A stretch of DNA of 64,000 nt from Litorimonas sp. (GTDB lineage Bacteria > Pseudomonadota > Alphaproteobacteria > Caulobacterales > Maricaulaceae): assembly GCA_029936425.1 (NCBI GenBank), contig JAPYSU010000001.1, forward strand, positions 62,001 to 126,000. The letters are read 5' to 3'. The translations under genes were made by a program, and so were the position numbers. Position 1 is the first letter of the stretch. The number at the start of each line of letters is the position of its first letter. Positions 17,829-27,152 of the stretch are shown in pieces. Below the pieces are notes generated by a model that saw only the letters and a list, made by a program, of their open reading frames with translations, ran no database searches and had not been told where the DNA came from.

Positions 17829-19475
17829 ATGGTTGCGATTAGTGGCAATGACACAGGGTCTTACGGCGACGATAAGCCGAGCTTTTTTGCACGTTGGTTC
17901 TACTCGACCAACCATAAGGATATCGGGACGCTTTACCTGATATTCGGGATTATCTCCGGCCTCATCGGGGGCTTTTTGTCCTTTATGATGCGGATGGAGC
18001 TCGGCGAGCCCGGCATCCAGTTCTTTACGAACGAGCATCAATATCTTGTGTTCGTGTCCATGCATGGTCTTATCATGATCTTCTTCATGGTCATGCCCGC
18101 CTTGATTGGCGGGTTCGGGAACTGGTTCGTACCAATTATGATCGGCGCGCCGGATATGGCCTTCCCGCGTATGAATAACTTGTCTTTCTGGCTTCTGCCG
18201 ACAGCACTTATCTGTCTGTTGGTCAGTTTCGTTGTGCCGGGATCGGCCAGCGGCGACGGGTTCGGCGGGGCCTGGGTTATGTATCCGCCGCTCTCGACAA
18301 CCGGCTCTCCGGGGCCGTCCTTTGACTTTATCATCATCGGCCTTTTAGCGGCGGGCTTCTCGTCTATCTTTGGCGCGATCAACTTTATCACGACTATTTT
18401 GAACATGCGCGCGCCGGGTATGACCATGCACAAAATGCCTTTATTTGCGTGGTCCGTGCTCGTAACGGCCTTCCTTCTGCTCTTGGCTTTGCCGGTCCTG
18501 GCGGCCGCCTTGTTCATGTTGTTCACGGACCGGATTGACGGCGGCACGGGTTTCTTTGATCCGGCTCGCGGCGGCGATCCGCAAATGTTCCAGCATTTGT
18601 TCTGGTTCTTCGGACACCCTGAGGTTTACATCATGATCCTGCCGGCCTTCGGTATCGTGTCTCACATTGTGTCGACCTTCTCCAAGAAACCTATCTTTGG
18701 TTATCTTGGTATGGCCTATGCGATGGTTGCGATTGGCGTCGTCGGCTTCGTTGTGTGGGCTCACCACATGTACACAATCGGCATGGACGTAAATTTGAAA
18801 GCTTACTTCCTCGCGGCGACCCTCGTGATTGCGGTTCCGACCGGCGTCAAAATCTTCTCATGGCTAGCGACGATGTGGGGCGGTTCTATCCGGTTCACCA
18901 TCCCGATGCAGTGGGCTTTGGCTTTTATCTTTCTCTTCGTAATTGGCGGCGTGACCGGTGTGGTTCTCGCCAATGCGGGGGTCGATACATATCTTCATGA
19001 TACATATTATGTTGTCGCTCACTTCCACTACGTTCTGTCTATGGGCGCCGTCTTTGGTATTTTTGCCGGCTTCTATTACTGGTTCGGGAAAATGTTCGGT
19101 GTGATGTACAATAAATTCATCGCTGCGGCGCATTTCTGGCTCTTCTTTATCGGCGTGAACGTGATCTTCTTCCCGCAGCATTTCCTCGGCTTGAACGGGA
19201 TGCCGCGTCGTTACGTGGATTACCCCGAAGAGTTTGCTCTCTGGAATCAGGTTTCCACAATTGGCGCGCTTATTACGCTTGCCGGTGTTGGCTTCTTCTT
19301 CCTTATGCTGATTGAGGCTTTTATTGTTCGCCGTAAGGTCGGTGAAAATTATTGGGGCGAAGGCGCGACGACGCTGGAATGGACATTGTCCTCTCCGCCG
19401 CCATATCACCAATTCAATACGCTTCCGCGCATTGAAGATGATCCGGCCGAGCATGACCCGGAGAAGATGCATTAA
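17829..19475 (+). CDS. coxA: Cytochrome c oxidase subunit I
   Basis: A 548-residue catalytic subunit with 12 membrane helices carrying haem a and the haem a3-CuB site where oxygen is reduced. WFFGHPEVYIMILPAFG holds the CuB His and the His-Tyr cross-link (the Tyr of the K channel); WAHHMYTIG supplies the other CuB His pair, and HDTYYVVAHFHYVLSMG the haem ligands. This is a type A1 oxidase. Second in the cluster; followed by a terminator. Confidence 0.97.
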   Translation: MVAISGNDTGSYGDDKPSFFARWFYSTNHKDIGTLYLIFGIISGLIGGFLSFMMRMELGEPGIQFFTNEHQYLVFVSMHGLIMIFFMVMPALIGGFGNWFVPIMIGAPDMAFPRMNNLSFWLLPTALICLLVSFVVPGSASGDGFGGAWVMYPPLSTTGSPGPSFDFIIIGLLAAGFSSIFGAINFITTILNMRAPGMTMHKMPLFAWSVLVTAFLLLLALPVLAAALFMLFTDRIDGGTGFFDPARGGDPQMFQHLFWFFGHPEVYIMILPAFGIVSHIVSTFSKKPIFGYLGMAYAMVAIGVVGFVVWAHHMYTIGMDVNLKAYFLAATLVIAVPTGVKIFSWLATMWGGSIRFTIPMQWALAFIFLFVIGGVTGVVLANAGVDTYLHDTYYVVAHFHYVLSMGAVFGIFAGFYYWFGKMFGVMYNKFIAAAHFWLFFIGVNVIFFPQHFLGLNGMPRRYVDYPEEFALWNQVSTIGALITLAGVGFFFLMLIEAFIVRRKVGENYWGEGATTLEWTLSSPPPYHQFNTLPRIEDDPAEHDPEKMH

Positions 19476-19498
19476 GAGCGTTTAGTCTCCCAATTTAT

Positions 19499-19533
19499 AA
19501 AAGCCGCGGTCTTTTGAGACTGCGGCTTTTTTT
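19499..19533 (+). terminator. Rho-independent terminator after coxA
   Basis: GCCGCGGTCT-TTTG-AGACTGCGGC, with one mismatch, followed by TTTTTTT. It probably reduces transcription from coxBA into ctaB and the assembly genes, so subunits I/II can be made in excess over assembly factors. Confidence 0.88.
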
Positions 19534-19619
19534 CTTGTTATGAGAGTCGCGCTTGTCGTGGGCGCCGCTATAGGGGATATGGGGGCTCAGTTAATGGCTG
19601 CGTAAGCACAAGGGCGAAG

Positions 19620-20612
19620 ATGACCGAGGTCAGCACAGTAACAGAGGCAGAAGAGTATCTTCCGGTATCGCAACCGGCCGGGATGAGTCTTGCCGAGCCG
19701 CGCGACTATTTTGCGCTGATGAAACCGCGCGTGATGAGCCTTGTGGTGTTTACGGCCTGGGCCGGATTGGTCTGCGCGCCAGGCGTTATGCCGGTCTGGA
19801 AAGCCATTGCCTCCATCATCTGTATTGCCGCCGGGGCTGGGGCCTCAGGCGCGCTGAATATGTGGTATGACGCCGATATAGATGCGCAAATGTCCCGCAC
19901 GAAAAAACGCCCTTTGCCGCAAGGGAAAATGAGCCCGAGAAATGCGCTTGGCTTCGGCATTATTGTGTCCGTCGCCGCGACCTGGATGCTCTATATTGCC
20001 GCGAATTGGCAGGCGGCGGCGCTACTCGCCTTCACGATATTCTTTTATCTGGTTATCTACACAATGTGGCTCAAGCGCAGCACGCCGCAAAATATCGTCA
20101 TTGGCGGCGCGGCCGGGGCTTTTCCTCCCATGATTGGGTATGCCGCCGTAACGGGGTCCATTACGCTCAATAGCATCATTCTTTTTATGATAATTTTCAT
20201 GTGGACGCCGCCGCATTTTTGGGCGCTCGCACTCTACAAGACCGGCGATTACGGACGGGTGGGGATACCGATGATGCCGAATATTGCCGGCGCGAAAAGC
20301 ACGCGTCTTCAAATTTTTGTGTATGCGCTAATTCTCTTTGCCGTTTGTCTGGCGCCTATTTTCACAGGGCTTGGCGGCGCTTTCTACGCCGTGGCGGCTA
20401 TCGGCCTGAATGCCGGGTTCCTTGCTCTGGCCTTTAAAGTGTGGCGATCACGCGCCGGAGAGCGGGAAGAAGCCTCTGATGAGGCGTCTCTTTACGAGGT
20501 GCAGAAGGGCGATAGAGCGGCGCGAAACCTCTTTGCTTATTCAATCCTCTATCTTTTTGCTATCTTTGGCGTACTTGCCGCCGAAGGATTATTGAGAGGG
20601 TATGCCCTATGA
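19620..20612 (+). CDS. ctaB: Protohaem IX farnesyltransferase
   Basis: A 330-residue UbiA-superfamily membrane enzyme converting haem b to haem o, the precursor of haem a for the oxidase. Active-site motif NMWYDADIDAQMSRTKKRP and second Asp-rich loop near the middle are clear, with about nine hydrophobic helices. The stop overlaps the start of the next small gene (ATGA), indicating translational coupling. Confidence 0.95.
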   Translation: MTEVSTVTEAEEYLPVSQPAGMSLAEPRDYFALMKPRVMSLVVFTAWAGLVCAPGVMPVWKAIASIICIAAGAGASGALNMWYDADIDAQMSRTKKRPLPQGKMSPRNALGFGIIVSVAATWMLYIAANWQAAALLAFTIFFYLVIYTMWLKRSTPQNIVIGGAAGAFPPMIGYAAVTGSITLNSIILFMIIFMWTPPHFWALALYKTGDYGRVGIPMMPNIAGAKSTRLQIFVYALILFAVCLAPIFTGLGGAFYAVAAIGLNAGFLALAFKVWRSRAGEREEASDEASLYEVQKGDRAARNLFAYSILYLFAIFGVLAAEGLLRGYAL

Positions 20613-20761
20613 CCGAGTATCGCGACAAACCCAAAGAATTCGTGGAACCAAATGCCGCAGAGCTAAAGGCGCGCGGACGTCGTAATATAGGCATCGCCGT
20701 CGCCTTGGTGGCATTTATGATATTTGTTTTTGTGACGATGATAACCCGCGGAGCCGCATAG
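20609..20761 (+). CDS. Small cox-cluster membrane protein, CoxF-like (50 residues)
   Basis: Starts in the ATGA overlap with ctaB and ends two bases before ctaG, so it is a true cluster member. The product begins MTEYRDKPKEFVEPNAAELK, a charged cytoplasmic part, then RRNIGIAVALVAFMIFVFVT, a single membrane helix, ending ITRGAA. Short single-span proteins at this place in alphaproteobacterial cox operons are sometimes called CoxF; a role in oxidase assembly or stability is inferred from position only. Confidence 0.78.
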   Translation: MTEYRDKPKEFVEPNAAELKARGRRNIGIAVALVAFMIFVFVTMITRGAA

Positions 20762-20763
20762 GC

Positions 20764-21339
20764 ATGAATTCGAACAAAAAGACGCTCCTGATTTTAATCG
20801 CGGTCGGCTTTGGCATGCTGGCTTTGGGAATGTCTTCGTCGAAAATCTATAATACGTTCTGCAAGATCACGGGCTATGGCGGGACGACGCAGCAAGCCGA
20901 GGAAAACCTGTCCGAGGTCATTGACCGCAAAGTTACGATCAAATTCGATTCAAATGTGGCGGATAATTTGCCCTGGGTTTTCAAGCCCCAGCAAAAAGAG
21001 ATGGACGTCCAGCTCGGTCAGTCCGGTCTGGCTTATTATACCGTTAAGAATACAGGTACAGAGCCGATTATTGGTGTTGCCAATTTTAATGTCACGCCGA
21101 TCAAAGCCGGGCCGTTTTTCGTGAAAACGGATTGTTTCTGTTTTACCGAACAACGCGTCGAACCAGGCGAAGAACTTCCGCTGCCCGTTCTGTTTTTTAT
21201 TGATCCTCAATTGGATGAAGATAAGCGAATGGATGAGGTGAAAGAAATCACCTTGAGCTATACATTTTTTGAATCAGACGCCACAGCCCAACTCGATACG
21301 CAAACCACCGGATCAAACGCCGAAAAAACACTGAATTAA
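20764..21339 (+). CDS. ctaG: Cytochrome c oxidase assembly protein CtaG/Cox11
   Basis: A 191-residue periplasmic copper chaperone anchored by one N-terminal helix (about 7-27); it delivers copper to CuB of subunit I. The copper motif CFCF is at C124 and C126 in KTDCFCFTEQ, and the immunoglobulin-like fold is indicated by YYTVKNTG and VEPGEELPLPVLFFIDP. A further Cys at 33, just outside the membrane, matches the family's conserved cysteine. Two bases after the small gene. Confidence 0.95.
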   Translation: MNSNKKTLLILIAVGFGMLALGMSSSKIYNTFCKITGYGGTTQQAEENLSEVIDRKVTIKFDSNVADNLPWVFKPQQKEMDVQLGQSGLAYYTVKNTGTEPIIGVANFNVTPIKAGPFFVKTDCFCFTEQRVEPGEELPLPVLFFIDPQLDEDKRMDEVKEITLSYTFFESDATAQLDTQTTGSNAEKTLN

Positions 21340-21468
21340 GTCTCATGCGGGACCTGCCTGCGACAGGATTGATATTGTTTTGTGAGGCGGGCTTGGCTAT
21401 AGGCTGTAAATTGAAAATCAGGTCCGCTTCTAAAGCGGCCGACAGACTGACCCAAAAGGGATTTTAAA

Positions 21469-22425
21469 ATGGCCGGACACGCCGTCGAACACGACTATCA
21501 CCTTATTCCTCCCAGCCCTTGGCCTTTCCTGTCTGGACTCGCCGCCCTCATCTGGGGCACCGGCATGGTTGTCTTTTTTGCCGGACTCGTGCCGCGCACG
21601 GGCGACAATAATATGATGGAGTTCTTCTTTGCGAAGGGCCTTGATACCTGGACGTCCACTTTGACCGGGGACGGCTCCGTTTCCGGCGGTTGGATCATCC
21701 TTCTTATTGGTTCCTTGTTCGCCGCCTTTGTCATGTTCGGCTGGTGGCGGGACGTTGCCCGCGAATCCGCCGCCGGTGATCACACACCTGTTGTCGATAT
21801 CGGTCTTCGTTACGGTATGATTATGTTTATCATGCAGGAAGCCATGTTCTTTGTCGGCTGGTTCTGGATGTTCTTTGAGACAGGATTGTTCCACAAATTC
21901 CGCGCGTCTTGGAATACGGATGTTCTTCCCAACGCGGCAGAATATGCGACCAATATGGCTCCCGGCGTGACCTCTGTTGATCCATGGCACCTGCCTTTGA
22001 TGAACACGCTTATCCTATTGCTCTCCGGCACAACCGTAACCTGGGCTCACCACGCTTTGGTTCACGGCGACCGCAAAGGCGCGAAATGGGGGCTGTTCCT
22101 GACCTGCGCCCTGGGTTTCCTCTTTATCGGTGTACAAGGCTTCGAATATGCAGAGCTCTTCCATGAGCGCGGCGAAGGCATTGCGCCTTGGCTTGCCAAT
22201 ACGGCTTATGGCTCCGCTTTCTTCCTCGCTACAGGCTTTCATGGTCTGCACGTTCTGATCGGCGCGATCTTCCTGCTTGTCTGCTGGGGCCGCCTCATGA
22301 AGGGCGGATTGCGGTCTGACAAACATTTCGGCCTCGAAGCCGCGGCTTGGTACTGGCATTTTGTCGATGTTGTTTGGCTCTTCCTCTTTGCTTTCGTTTA
22401 CATTGTCTTTGCGACGGGCGCTTAA
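21469..22425 (+). CDS. coxC: Cytochrome c oxidase subunit III
   Basis: A 318-residue subunit with seven predicted membrane helices that stabilises subunit I and its proton uptake. Typical segments: HDYHLIPPSPWPF near the start, MQEAMFFVGWFWMFFE, and GFHGLHVLIGAIFL, ending in WYWHFVDVVWLFLF. Slightly longer than the common 260-290 residues because of a loop near residues 145-170. Ribosome-binding sequence AAAAGG before the ATG; 129-base gap after ctaG. Confidence 0.96.
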   Translation: MAGHAVEHDYHLIPPSPWPFLSGLAALIWGTGMVVFFAGLVPRTGDNNMMEFFFAKGLDTWTSTLTGDGSVSGGWIILLIGSLFAAFVMFGWWRDVARESAAGDHTPVVDIGLRYGMIMFIMQEAMFFVGWFWMFFETGLFHKFRASWNTDVLPNAAEYATNMAPGVTSVDPWHLPLMNTLILLLSGTTVTWAHHALVHGDRKGAKWGLFLTCALGFLFIGVQGFEYAELFHERGEGIAPWLANTAYGSAFFLATGFHGLHVLIGAIFLLVCWGRLMKGGLRSDKHFGLEAAAWYWHFVDVVWLFLFAFVYIVFATGA

Positions 22426-22450
22426 CGCCCGTCTCAGGACGGATTTCTGA

Positions 22451-22840
22451 ATGGCCCGAAGACCCCCTCCCGTCAGCTCCGGCCTAAAAGGCCGGTGCCC
22501 GGACTGCGGAGAGGGCCAGCTTTTCAATGGCTTTTTAAAGTTCTCGAATGGGTGCGAGGCCTGCGGCGCGGATTTCAGGGATGAAGACGCCGGAGACGGC
22601 CCTACAGTCTTTGTCATTTTTATTGTCGGTATTTTTATTATTCCGATGGCTCTGGCGTTTCAGCTTATCACCAACGCACCGACCTGGCTGACCCTAACAA
22701 TATGGATCCCGATAATTATTCTAGTCTGCCTGTTTTTACTCCGGCTTCTGCGGGGCGTTATGTTTAATCTGGCTTGGGCAAACAAAGCGCGTGAGTTTCG
22801 GAATGCCAAGATAAGACGCGATCAGGACGCGAGGCAATAA
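22451..22840 (+). CDS. DUF983 membrane protein of the cox cluster
   Basis: A 129-residue protein with two zinc-ribbon-like pairs, CPDC and CEAC, in the first 40 residues, followed by two hydrophobic helices (about 55-75 and 80-100). DUF983 proteins are regularly found between coxC and surf1 in alphaproteobacteria; their role is unproven, probably oxidase assembly. The stop overlaps the surf1 start (TAATG), so the two are co-translated. Confidence 0.9.
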   Translation: MARRPPPVSSGLKGRCPDCGEGQLFNGFLKFSNGCEACGADFRDEDAGDGPTVFVIFIVGIFIIPMALAFQLITNAPTWLTLTIWIPIIILVCLFLLRLLRGVMFNLAWANKAREFRNAKIRRDQDARQ

Positions 22841-23571
22841 TGGCCAAGCTTGTTTTCAGACCCATGCCGGTTCTCACGGTTATTTTGGCGATCAGCGTCG
22901 CCATATTAATCTCGCTTGGGATTTGGCAATATCAGCGTTTGCAGTGGAAAACGGCCCTGCTCTCAGAGGTAGACGCCTCCGTGACGGCCCCGCCTCTAAG
23001 ATCGCTATCGGATTTAAATGCGGCGATCCAAGCCGGCGACCCCATCGATTTTCGCCGCATCCAATTCGAGGCCAGCACGGTCGAAGGCGGTCCTGAGTTT
23101 CATCTCTATAAATCCCAACAAGGCGGTATTTATTGGGATATCGTCGAACCCCTGTCACAAGGGGCGCTGACAATTCTGGCTAAAACGGAAACACTAAATG
23201 CCGATCAGAAAGAGAATCAAGCAGAGCTTCCGTTCGTTTCAGAGAGAAATAATTATACAGGCTATGTTCGTAAAACATATGACATGGGCCGCGTCGAAGG
23301 CTGGGTCAAATCCAAAGCCAATGCAGACACGAATCGGTATTTTCATTTTAATCAGACAGGCGATTGGTATGACGGGCTGCCGGGGCAAGTGATTGAAGGA
23401 TATTACATAGATGTAGAGCCTTCGGAGAGCGCCGATGATTTACCTGTCCGCCGTCCGAAAATTGCCAATAATCATTTTGATTACATGCTGACCTGGTGGT
23501 CATTCGCGATCATTTTCATCATTATTTATCTTCTGCTGCATAAACGGGCAGGTCGGCTGAAGTTTCAGTAA
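22840..23571 (+). CDS. SURF1 family oxidase assembly protein
   Basis: A 243-residue protein with the SURF1 layout: N-terminal helix (about 11-29) directly followed by GIWQYQRLQWK, a periplasmic domain, and a C-terminal helix (219-237) after NNHFDYMLTWWSFA. It assists haem a insertion into subunit I. The sequence RRIQFEAS and HFNQTGDWYDGLPGQVIEGYY are recognisable family positions. Translationally coupled to the DUF983 gene and last of the oxidase cluster. Confidence 0.92.
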   Translation: MAKLVFRPMPVLTVILAISVAILISLGIWQYQRLQWKTALLSEVDASVTAPPLRSLSDLNAAIQAGDPIDFRRIQFEASTVEGGPEFHLYKSQQGGIYWDIVEPLSQGALTILAKTETLNADQKENQAELPFVSERNNYTGYVRKTYDMGRVEGWVKSKANADTNRYFHFNQTGDWYDGLPGQVIEGYYIDVEPSESADDLPVRRPKIANNHFDYMLTWWSFAIIFIIIYLLLHKRAGRLKFQ

Positions 23572-23598
23572 CCAGACTTTGAATGAGGTGAGACGGTC

Positions 23599-24171
23599 AT
23601 GGCAAATGCCACGATACATACTGTTTTAAAGGCTCATGCGGCTGGCGGCCCTCTCACCCTGCGTCATCCGCGCTGGGCTGATTTTGAGACCTGGTCCATT
23701 TTACGCAAGGATAACAAGGAATGGCTAAGTCCATGGGAGCCGGGTTGGTCGGACTCTGTGCTGAGCCGCGTGACTTATCGAACGCAGCTTTCGAAATATA
23801 AAAAGCTGGTGCAAAATGGACAGGCTTATCCCTTTCACCTTTATTACGGCGCGCAGGAAACCTTAATCGGAGCCTGTAACCTCACCCATATTGAGCGCGG
23901 CAGTTCTCAATCGGCGCGCTTGGGCTATTGGGTGGCAGAGAGATTTACAAAACAGGGATTTGCACGGGCGGCTGTCAGTGCGGTCACCCAATTCGGGTTT
24001 GAAACTTTGGGGCTACACAGGATAGAGGCGGCGGTGCAGCCTGAAAATGCGGCCTCTATCACAGTCCTGGAGTCACAAAATTTCGAGCGTGAAGGCACGG
24101 CCAGAGGCTATTTAAAAATCGATAAAACCTGGCGGGATCATATTATCTTCGCCAAGCTCAGTTCTGATTAA
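23599..24171 (+). CDS. GNAT acetyltransferase, RimJ/RimL type
   Basis: 190 residues of a GCN5-type N-acetyltransferase. The acetyl-CoA loop is RLGYWVAERFTKQGFARAAV, followed by FGFETLGLHRIEAAVQPEN and SITVLESQNFEREGTARGY, the pattern of RimJ/RimL enzymes that acetylate protein N-termini or small amines. It lies 27 bases after surf1 and could be co-transcribed, but is not an oxidase gene. Substrate unknown. Converges with the YqgE gene. Confidence 0.88.
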   Translation: MANATIHTVLKAHAAGGPLTLRHPRWADFETWSILRKDNKEWLSPWEPGWSDSVLSRVTYRTQLSKYKKLVQNGQAYPFHLYYGAQETLIGACNLTHIERGSSQSARLGYWVAERFTKQGFARAAVSAVTQFGFETLGLHRIEAAVQPENAASITVLESQNFEREGTARGYLKIDKTWRDHIIFAKLSSD

Positions 24172-24181
24172 AGCAGCTTTT

Positions 24182-24820
24182 TTAAGCTGTGCCGCCCAGA
24201 AAAGAGAGCGTTTCGGGGGAGACGCCGAGCGCGTCGAAGGCTTTTTTGCGTTTTGTGTCCAGGTCTTCGCCAAATATCATGGTTTCATCCGCGTCGACGA
24301 CCAGCCAGCCATTTTGCATGATTTCAGACTCGAGCTGTCCTTCGCCCCATCCGCAATAACCAATGGCGAGCATGGCTTTTTCCGGGGCTTCATCACTGAC
24401 AAGTGCTTCCAAGACATCTTTGGTCGATGTTAAAGTCAGCGTGTCGGATAATTTCAGGCTGGTCTCGTCTTTATGATAATCCGAGGAATGCAGCACAAAC
24501 CCGCGATCAATATCGACAGGGCCGCCATTCAAGACGGGCGTGTCGGCCACGCGAACGTCCCCTTCGACGCCAATCTGCTCGAGCAGGTCGGATATCAGAA
24601 GTCCGCCTTTCGATTTATTGACAATAATGCCCATCGCGCCGTGTGCGTCGTGAGAACAGACATAAATGAGAGTGTTCTTGAACCGGGGGTCGCCCATTGC
24701 CGGGGTAGCCAATAGAAACCGACCTGACATGTAGGCGACATTTTTCTTCTCGTCTGTCTTTGCCTCACTCTTTTTTCCAGGGTTGAGGGGGGTAGAATCG
24801 GATTTTTTTGATTTGCTCAT
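24182..24820 (-). CDS. YqgE/AlgH family protein
   Basis: A 212-residue cytoplasmic protein. The domain begins at about residue 32 (YMSGRFLLATPAMGD) and shows MGIIVNKSKGG, LNGGPVD, RGFVLHSSDY and GYCGWGEGQLE, typical of the family. Function remains unsettled; alleles affect alginate regulation in Pseudomonas. The first 30 residues are Lys/Ser-rich and non-conserved. The start is uncertain: ATG 24820 lacks a good Shine-Dalgarno element, and the frame extends to 24904. Confidence 0.88.
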   Translation of the reverse strand: MSKSKKSDSTPLNPGKKSEAKTDEKKNVAYMSGRFLLATPAMGDPRFKNTLIYVCSHDAHGAMGIIVNKSKGGLLISDLLEQIGVEGDVRVADTPVLNGGPVDIDRGFVLHSSDYHKDETSLKLSDTLTLTSTKDVLEALVSDEAPEKAMLAIGYCGWGEGQLESEIMQNGWLVVDADETMIFGEDLDTKRKKAFDALGVSPETLSFLGGTA

Positions 24821-24924
24821 GAAGATTAAATGGGCAGAAAGGGTTTTCGTTTCAACCTGTCTTGTCAAAACAATGTGAGCGCCCCATATCAAACATAGAG
24901 ACAATCAAAATTGAGAGAGACAAG

Positions 24925-25413
24925 ATGACAATCAAAACCGGTGAAAAACTTCCGCAAGCCAGCTTCATGACATTCGGAGAAGAAGGGCCTGCCCCGAAAA
25001 CAACGGATGAAGTTTTTGCCGGCAAACGTGTTGCCTTGTTTGCGGTGCCTGGCGCCTTCACCCCAACCTGCTCGGCAAAACACCTGCCGGGTTTCGTGCA
25101 GAAAGCCGAGGAATTGAAATCGGCCGGTATAGACACCATCGCTTGTACATCGGTGAATGATATTTTCGTTATGGGGGCATGGGGCGAGCAACAGGAAATT
25201 GGAGAAGATATCCAGATGCTCGCGGATGGGAACGGCGATTTTGCCAAGGATATCGGCCTGACAATGGATGGGTCCGGTTTTGGAATGGGCCTTCGGTCGC
25301 AACGTTACGCCATGGTCGTTAATGACGGCGTGGTCGAGCATCTCTTTGTCGAAGGGCCGGGCGAGTTTAAAGTTAGCTCTGCCGAACATATGCTTGAGGC
25401 TCTAAAGGGCTAG
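24925..25413 (+). CDS. Peroxiredoxin, Prx5 type
   Basis: A 162-residue thiol peroxidase reducing hydrogen peroxide and organic hydroperoxides. The peroxidatic Cys is C49 in PGAFTPTCSAKHLP; a second Cys, C74 in IACTSVND, may not be the resolving one, so reduction by glutathione or glutaredoxin is likely. Further Prx5 marks: VNDIFVMGAWG and GLRSQRYAMVV. ATG 24925 has GAGAGAGACAAG before it; the frame extends to 24862 without conserved residues. Divergent from the YqgE gene. Confidence 0.93.
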   Translation: MTIKTGEKLPQASFMTFGEEGPAPKTTDEVFAGKRVALFAVPGAFTPTCSAKHLPGFVQKAEELKSAGIDTIACTSVNDIFVMGAWGEQQEIGEDIQMLADGNGDFAKDIGLTMDGSGFGMGLRSQRYAMVVNDGVVEHLFVEGPGEFKVSSAEHMLEALKG

Positions 25414-25506
25414 TTTTAGGAAAGTGCTCTGCCGGAGATGATTTTTATTCCGGGGAAACAGGAAATAATCAAGATACGCTCAAGATAGATATAGAGTTGG
25501 CCTGAC

Positions 25507-25980
25507 TTATTTTGGTATGCCCCGGCGCGCCAATTCGTCGGCCATCTCATTGCCAATATCTCCAGCGTGGCCCTTGACCCACTCCCACCGAACGTCGCGG
25601 GAGGCGTTGAGGGCGTCGAGGCGTTGCCAGAGGTCTTTATTCACGACCGGCTTTTTATCGCCTTTTTTCCAGTCACGTTTTTTCCAGCCATGAATCCACT
25701 CTGTGATGCCCTTAAGGACATAGGTGGAATCCGTGAACAGGACCACCGGACCTTTAAACCCGGGCTTCACAGCTTCCAGGGCCTTGATCGCGCCCATAAG
25801 TTCCATACGGTTATTCGTGGTTTCCTTTTCACCGCCAAACAATTCTTTGGAGCGGCTGCCGTGATACATTACCGCTCCCCAGCCGCCCGGACCCGGATTG
25901 CCGGAGCAGGCGCCGTCAGTATAGATAACAAGCGCGCCCTCAAGTGCGCCGGCTTCCAGCTTTTTACTTTTGCGGGGCAA
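25507..25980 (-). CDS. rnhA: Ribonuclease HI
   Basis: A 157-residue endonuclease removing RNA from RNA-DNA hybrids. The catalytic carboxylates are visible: D22 in YTDGACSGNPGPGGWG, E60 in NNRMELMGAI, D84 in LFTDSTYV, and the C-terminal Asp in NEMADELAR; the basic handle GWKKRDWKKGDKKPV is present. Short 12-residue N-terminal extension. It follows ispH after a single base, so the two form one operon. Confidence 0.96.
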   Translation of the reverse strand: MPRKSKKLEAGALEGALVIYTDGACSGNPGPGGWGAVMYHGSRSKELFGGEKETTNNRMELMGAIKALEAVKPGFKGPVVLFTDSTYVLKGITEWIHGWKKRDWKKGDKKPVVNKDLWQRLDALNASRDVRWEWVKGHAGDIGNEMADELARRGIPK

Positions 25981-25981
25981 A

Positions 25982-26983
25982 TTAGGCGCTCAAGAGCTGA
26001 CGGGGCAGGCGGAAAATAACTTTTTCTTTCGTTACCTCGACCTCTTTGACGGTCACGTCATATCGGGAGCGCAGTGCCGCCAAGACGCCGTCGATTAGAT
26101 ATTCCGGCGCGCTCGCCCCCGCAGATAATCCAATCGTTTGCGCTTTTTTAATCCGGTTCCAGTCAAGACTGTTCGCATCTGAGATGAGCAGGGCTTCGTC
26201 TGATCCGGCTTTTGCGCCGACTTCGACAAGCCGTTTGGAATTGGAAGACGTATTGGACCCGATGACCAAGAGGAGGTCGCATTTCTCGGCAATGGCCTTG
26301 ATGGCCGCTTGGCGATTGGTTGTGGCGTAACAGATATCTTCTTTGAAAGGTAGAGCAATAGACGGGAAACGCTCCTGCAAAATTGCGATAAGCCCGGCGG
26401 TATCATCCACACTCAAAGTCGTCTGAGTGACAAGGGCGAGATTTTCAGGATCTTTTGGAGAAAAACTCCAGGCATCTTCTTCTGTTTCGATTAAGGAAAT
26501 ATCGCCTTCCGGGAGCTGCCCCATCGTGCCGATAACTTCGGGGTGGCCCTTATGACCAATCAAAAGGATATGACGTCCGTTCTTGGCATGACGCTCAGCT
26601 TCGACATGGACTTTGGAAACAAGGGGGCAGGTAGCGTCCAGAAAATTCAAATTCCGCGCTTCGGCCGCGCGGGGTACCGATTTTGGAACGCCGTGAGCGG
26701 AAAACACAACCGGGCGGTCATCAGGGCATTCATCCAACTCTTCCACAAAAACAGCGCCGAGTTCTGACAGACGGTCAACGACATGCCGGTTGTGAACGAT
26801 TTCATGGCGCACATAGACCGGCGCGCCAAAGGTTTCGATGGATTTTTCAACAATCTGAATGGCCCGGTCCACGCCGGCACAAAAACCGCGCGGCGCGGCG
26901 AGCAGAACGGTTTTGTGCAAGCGGCCCTCATTACCCAGCGTCGCCGAGGGGGGCTTTTCTATCGGAGCCGTAATATCGGACAT
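25982..26983 (-). CDS. ispH: 4-hydroxy-3-methylbut-2-enyl diphosphate reductase
   Basis: A 333-residue iron-sulfur enzyme of the last step of the MEP isoprenoid pathway, giving IPP and DMAPP. Its three cluster cysteines lie in PRGFCAGVDRA, DATCPLVSKVH and DICYATTNRQ; SNTSSNSKRLVE is the substrate-binding Ser-X-Asn segment. ATG 26983 has GAGGAGAAATTA directly before it, better than the upstream in-frame ATG at 27016. Heads the ispH-rnhA operon and supplies the precursor used by UbiA and CtaB products. Confidence 0.95.
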   Translation of the reverse strand: MSDITAPIEKPPSATLGNEGRLHKTVLLAAPRGFCAGVDRAIQIVEKSIETFGAPVYVRHEIVHNRHVVDRLSELGAVFVEELDECPDDRPVVFSAHGVPKSVPRAAEARNLNFLDATCPLVSKVHVEAERHAKNGRHILLIGHKGHPEVIGTMGQLPEGDISLIETEEDAWSFSPKDPENLALVTQTTLSVDDTAGLIAILQERFPSIALPFKEDICYATTNRQAAIKAIAEKCDLLLVIGSNTSSNSKRLVEVGAKAGSDEALLISDANSLDWNRIKKAQTIGLSAGASAPEYLIDGVLAALRSRYDVTVKEVEVTKEKVIFRLPRQLLSA

Positions 26984-27152
26984 TAATTTCTCCTCACGCA
27001 ATGGGCTTGCTGTCATCTTGACGTTGCGGCAAGGCGCTTATCTGTCTATGACCTGCCTTAGCAGAGCGGAGGAGATATCGCCACCGCCCGTTACCCTTAT
27101 ATATAGGGAGCGAATGGGGTCTTTTTGAAGGCCGTCTAATGGGATTATTATT

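Noticed and set aside
18864..19472. Minus-strand 202-codon frame inside coxA
   Set aside because: Antisense of a conserved subunit I; no start signal and His/Asn/Glu-rich nonsense composition.
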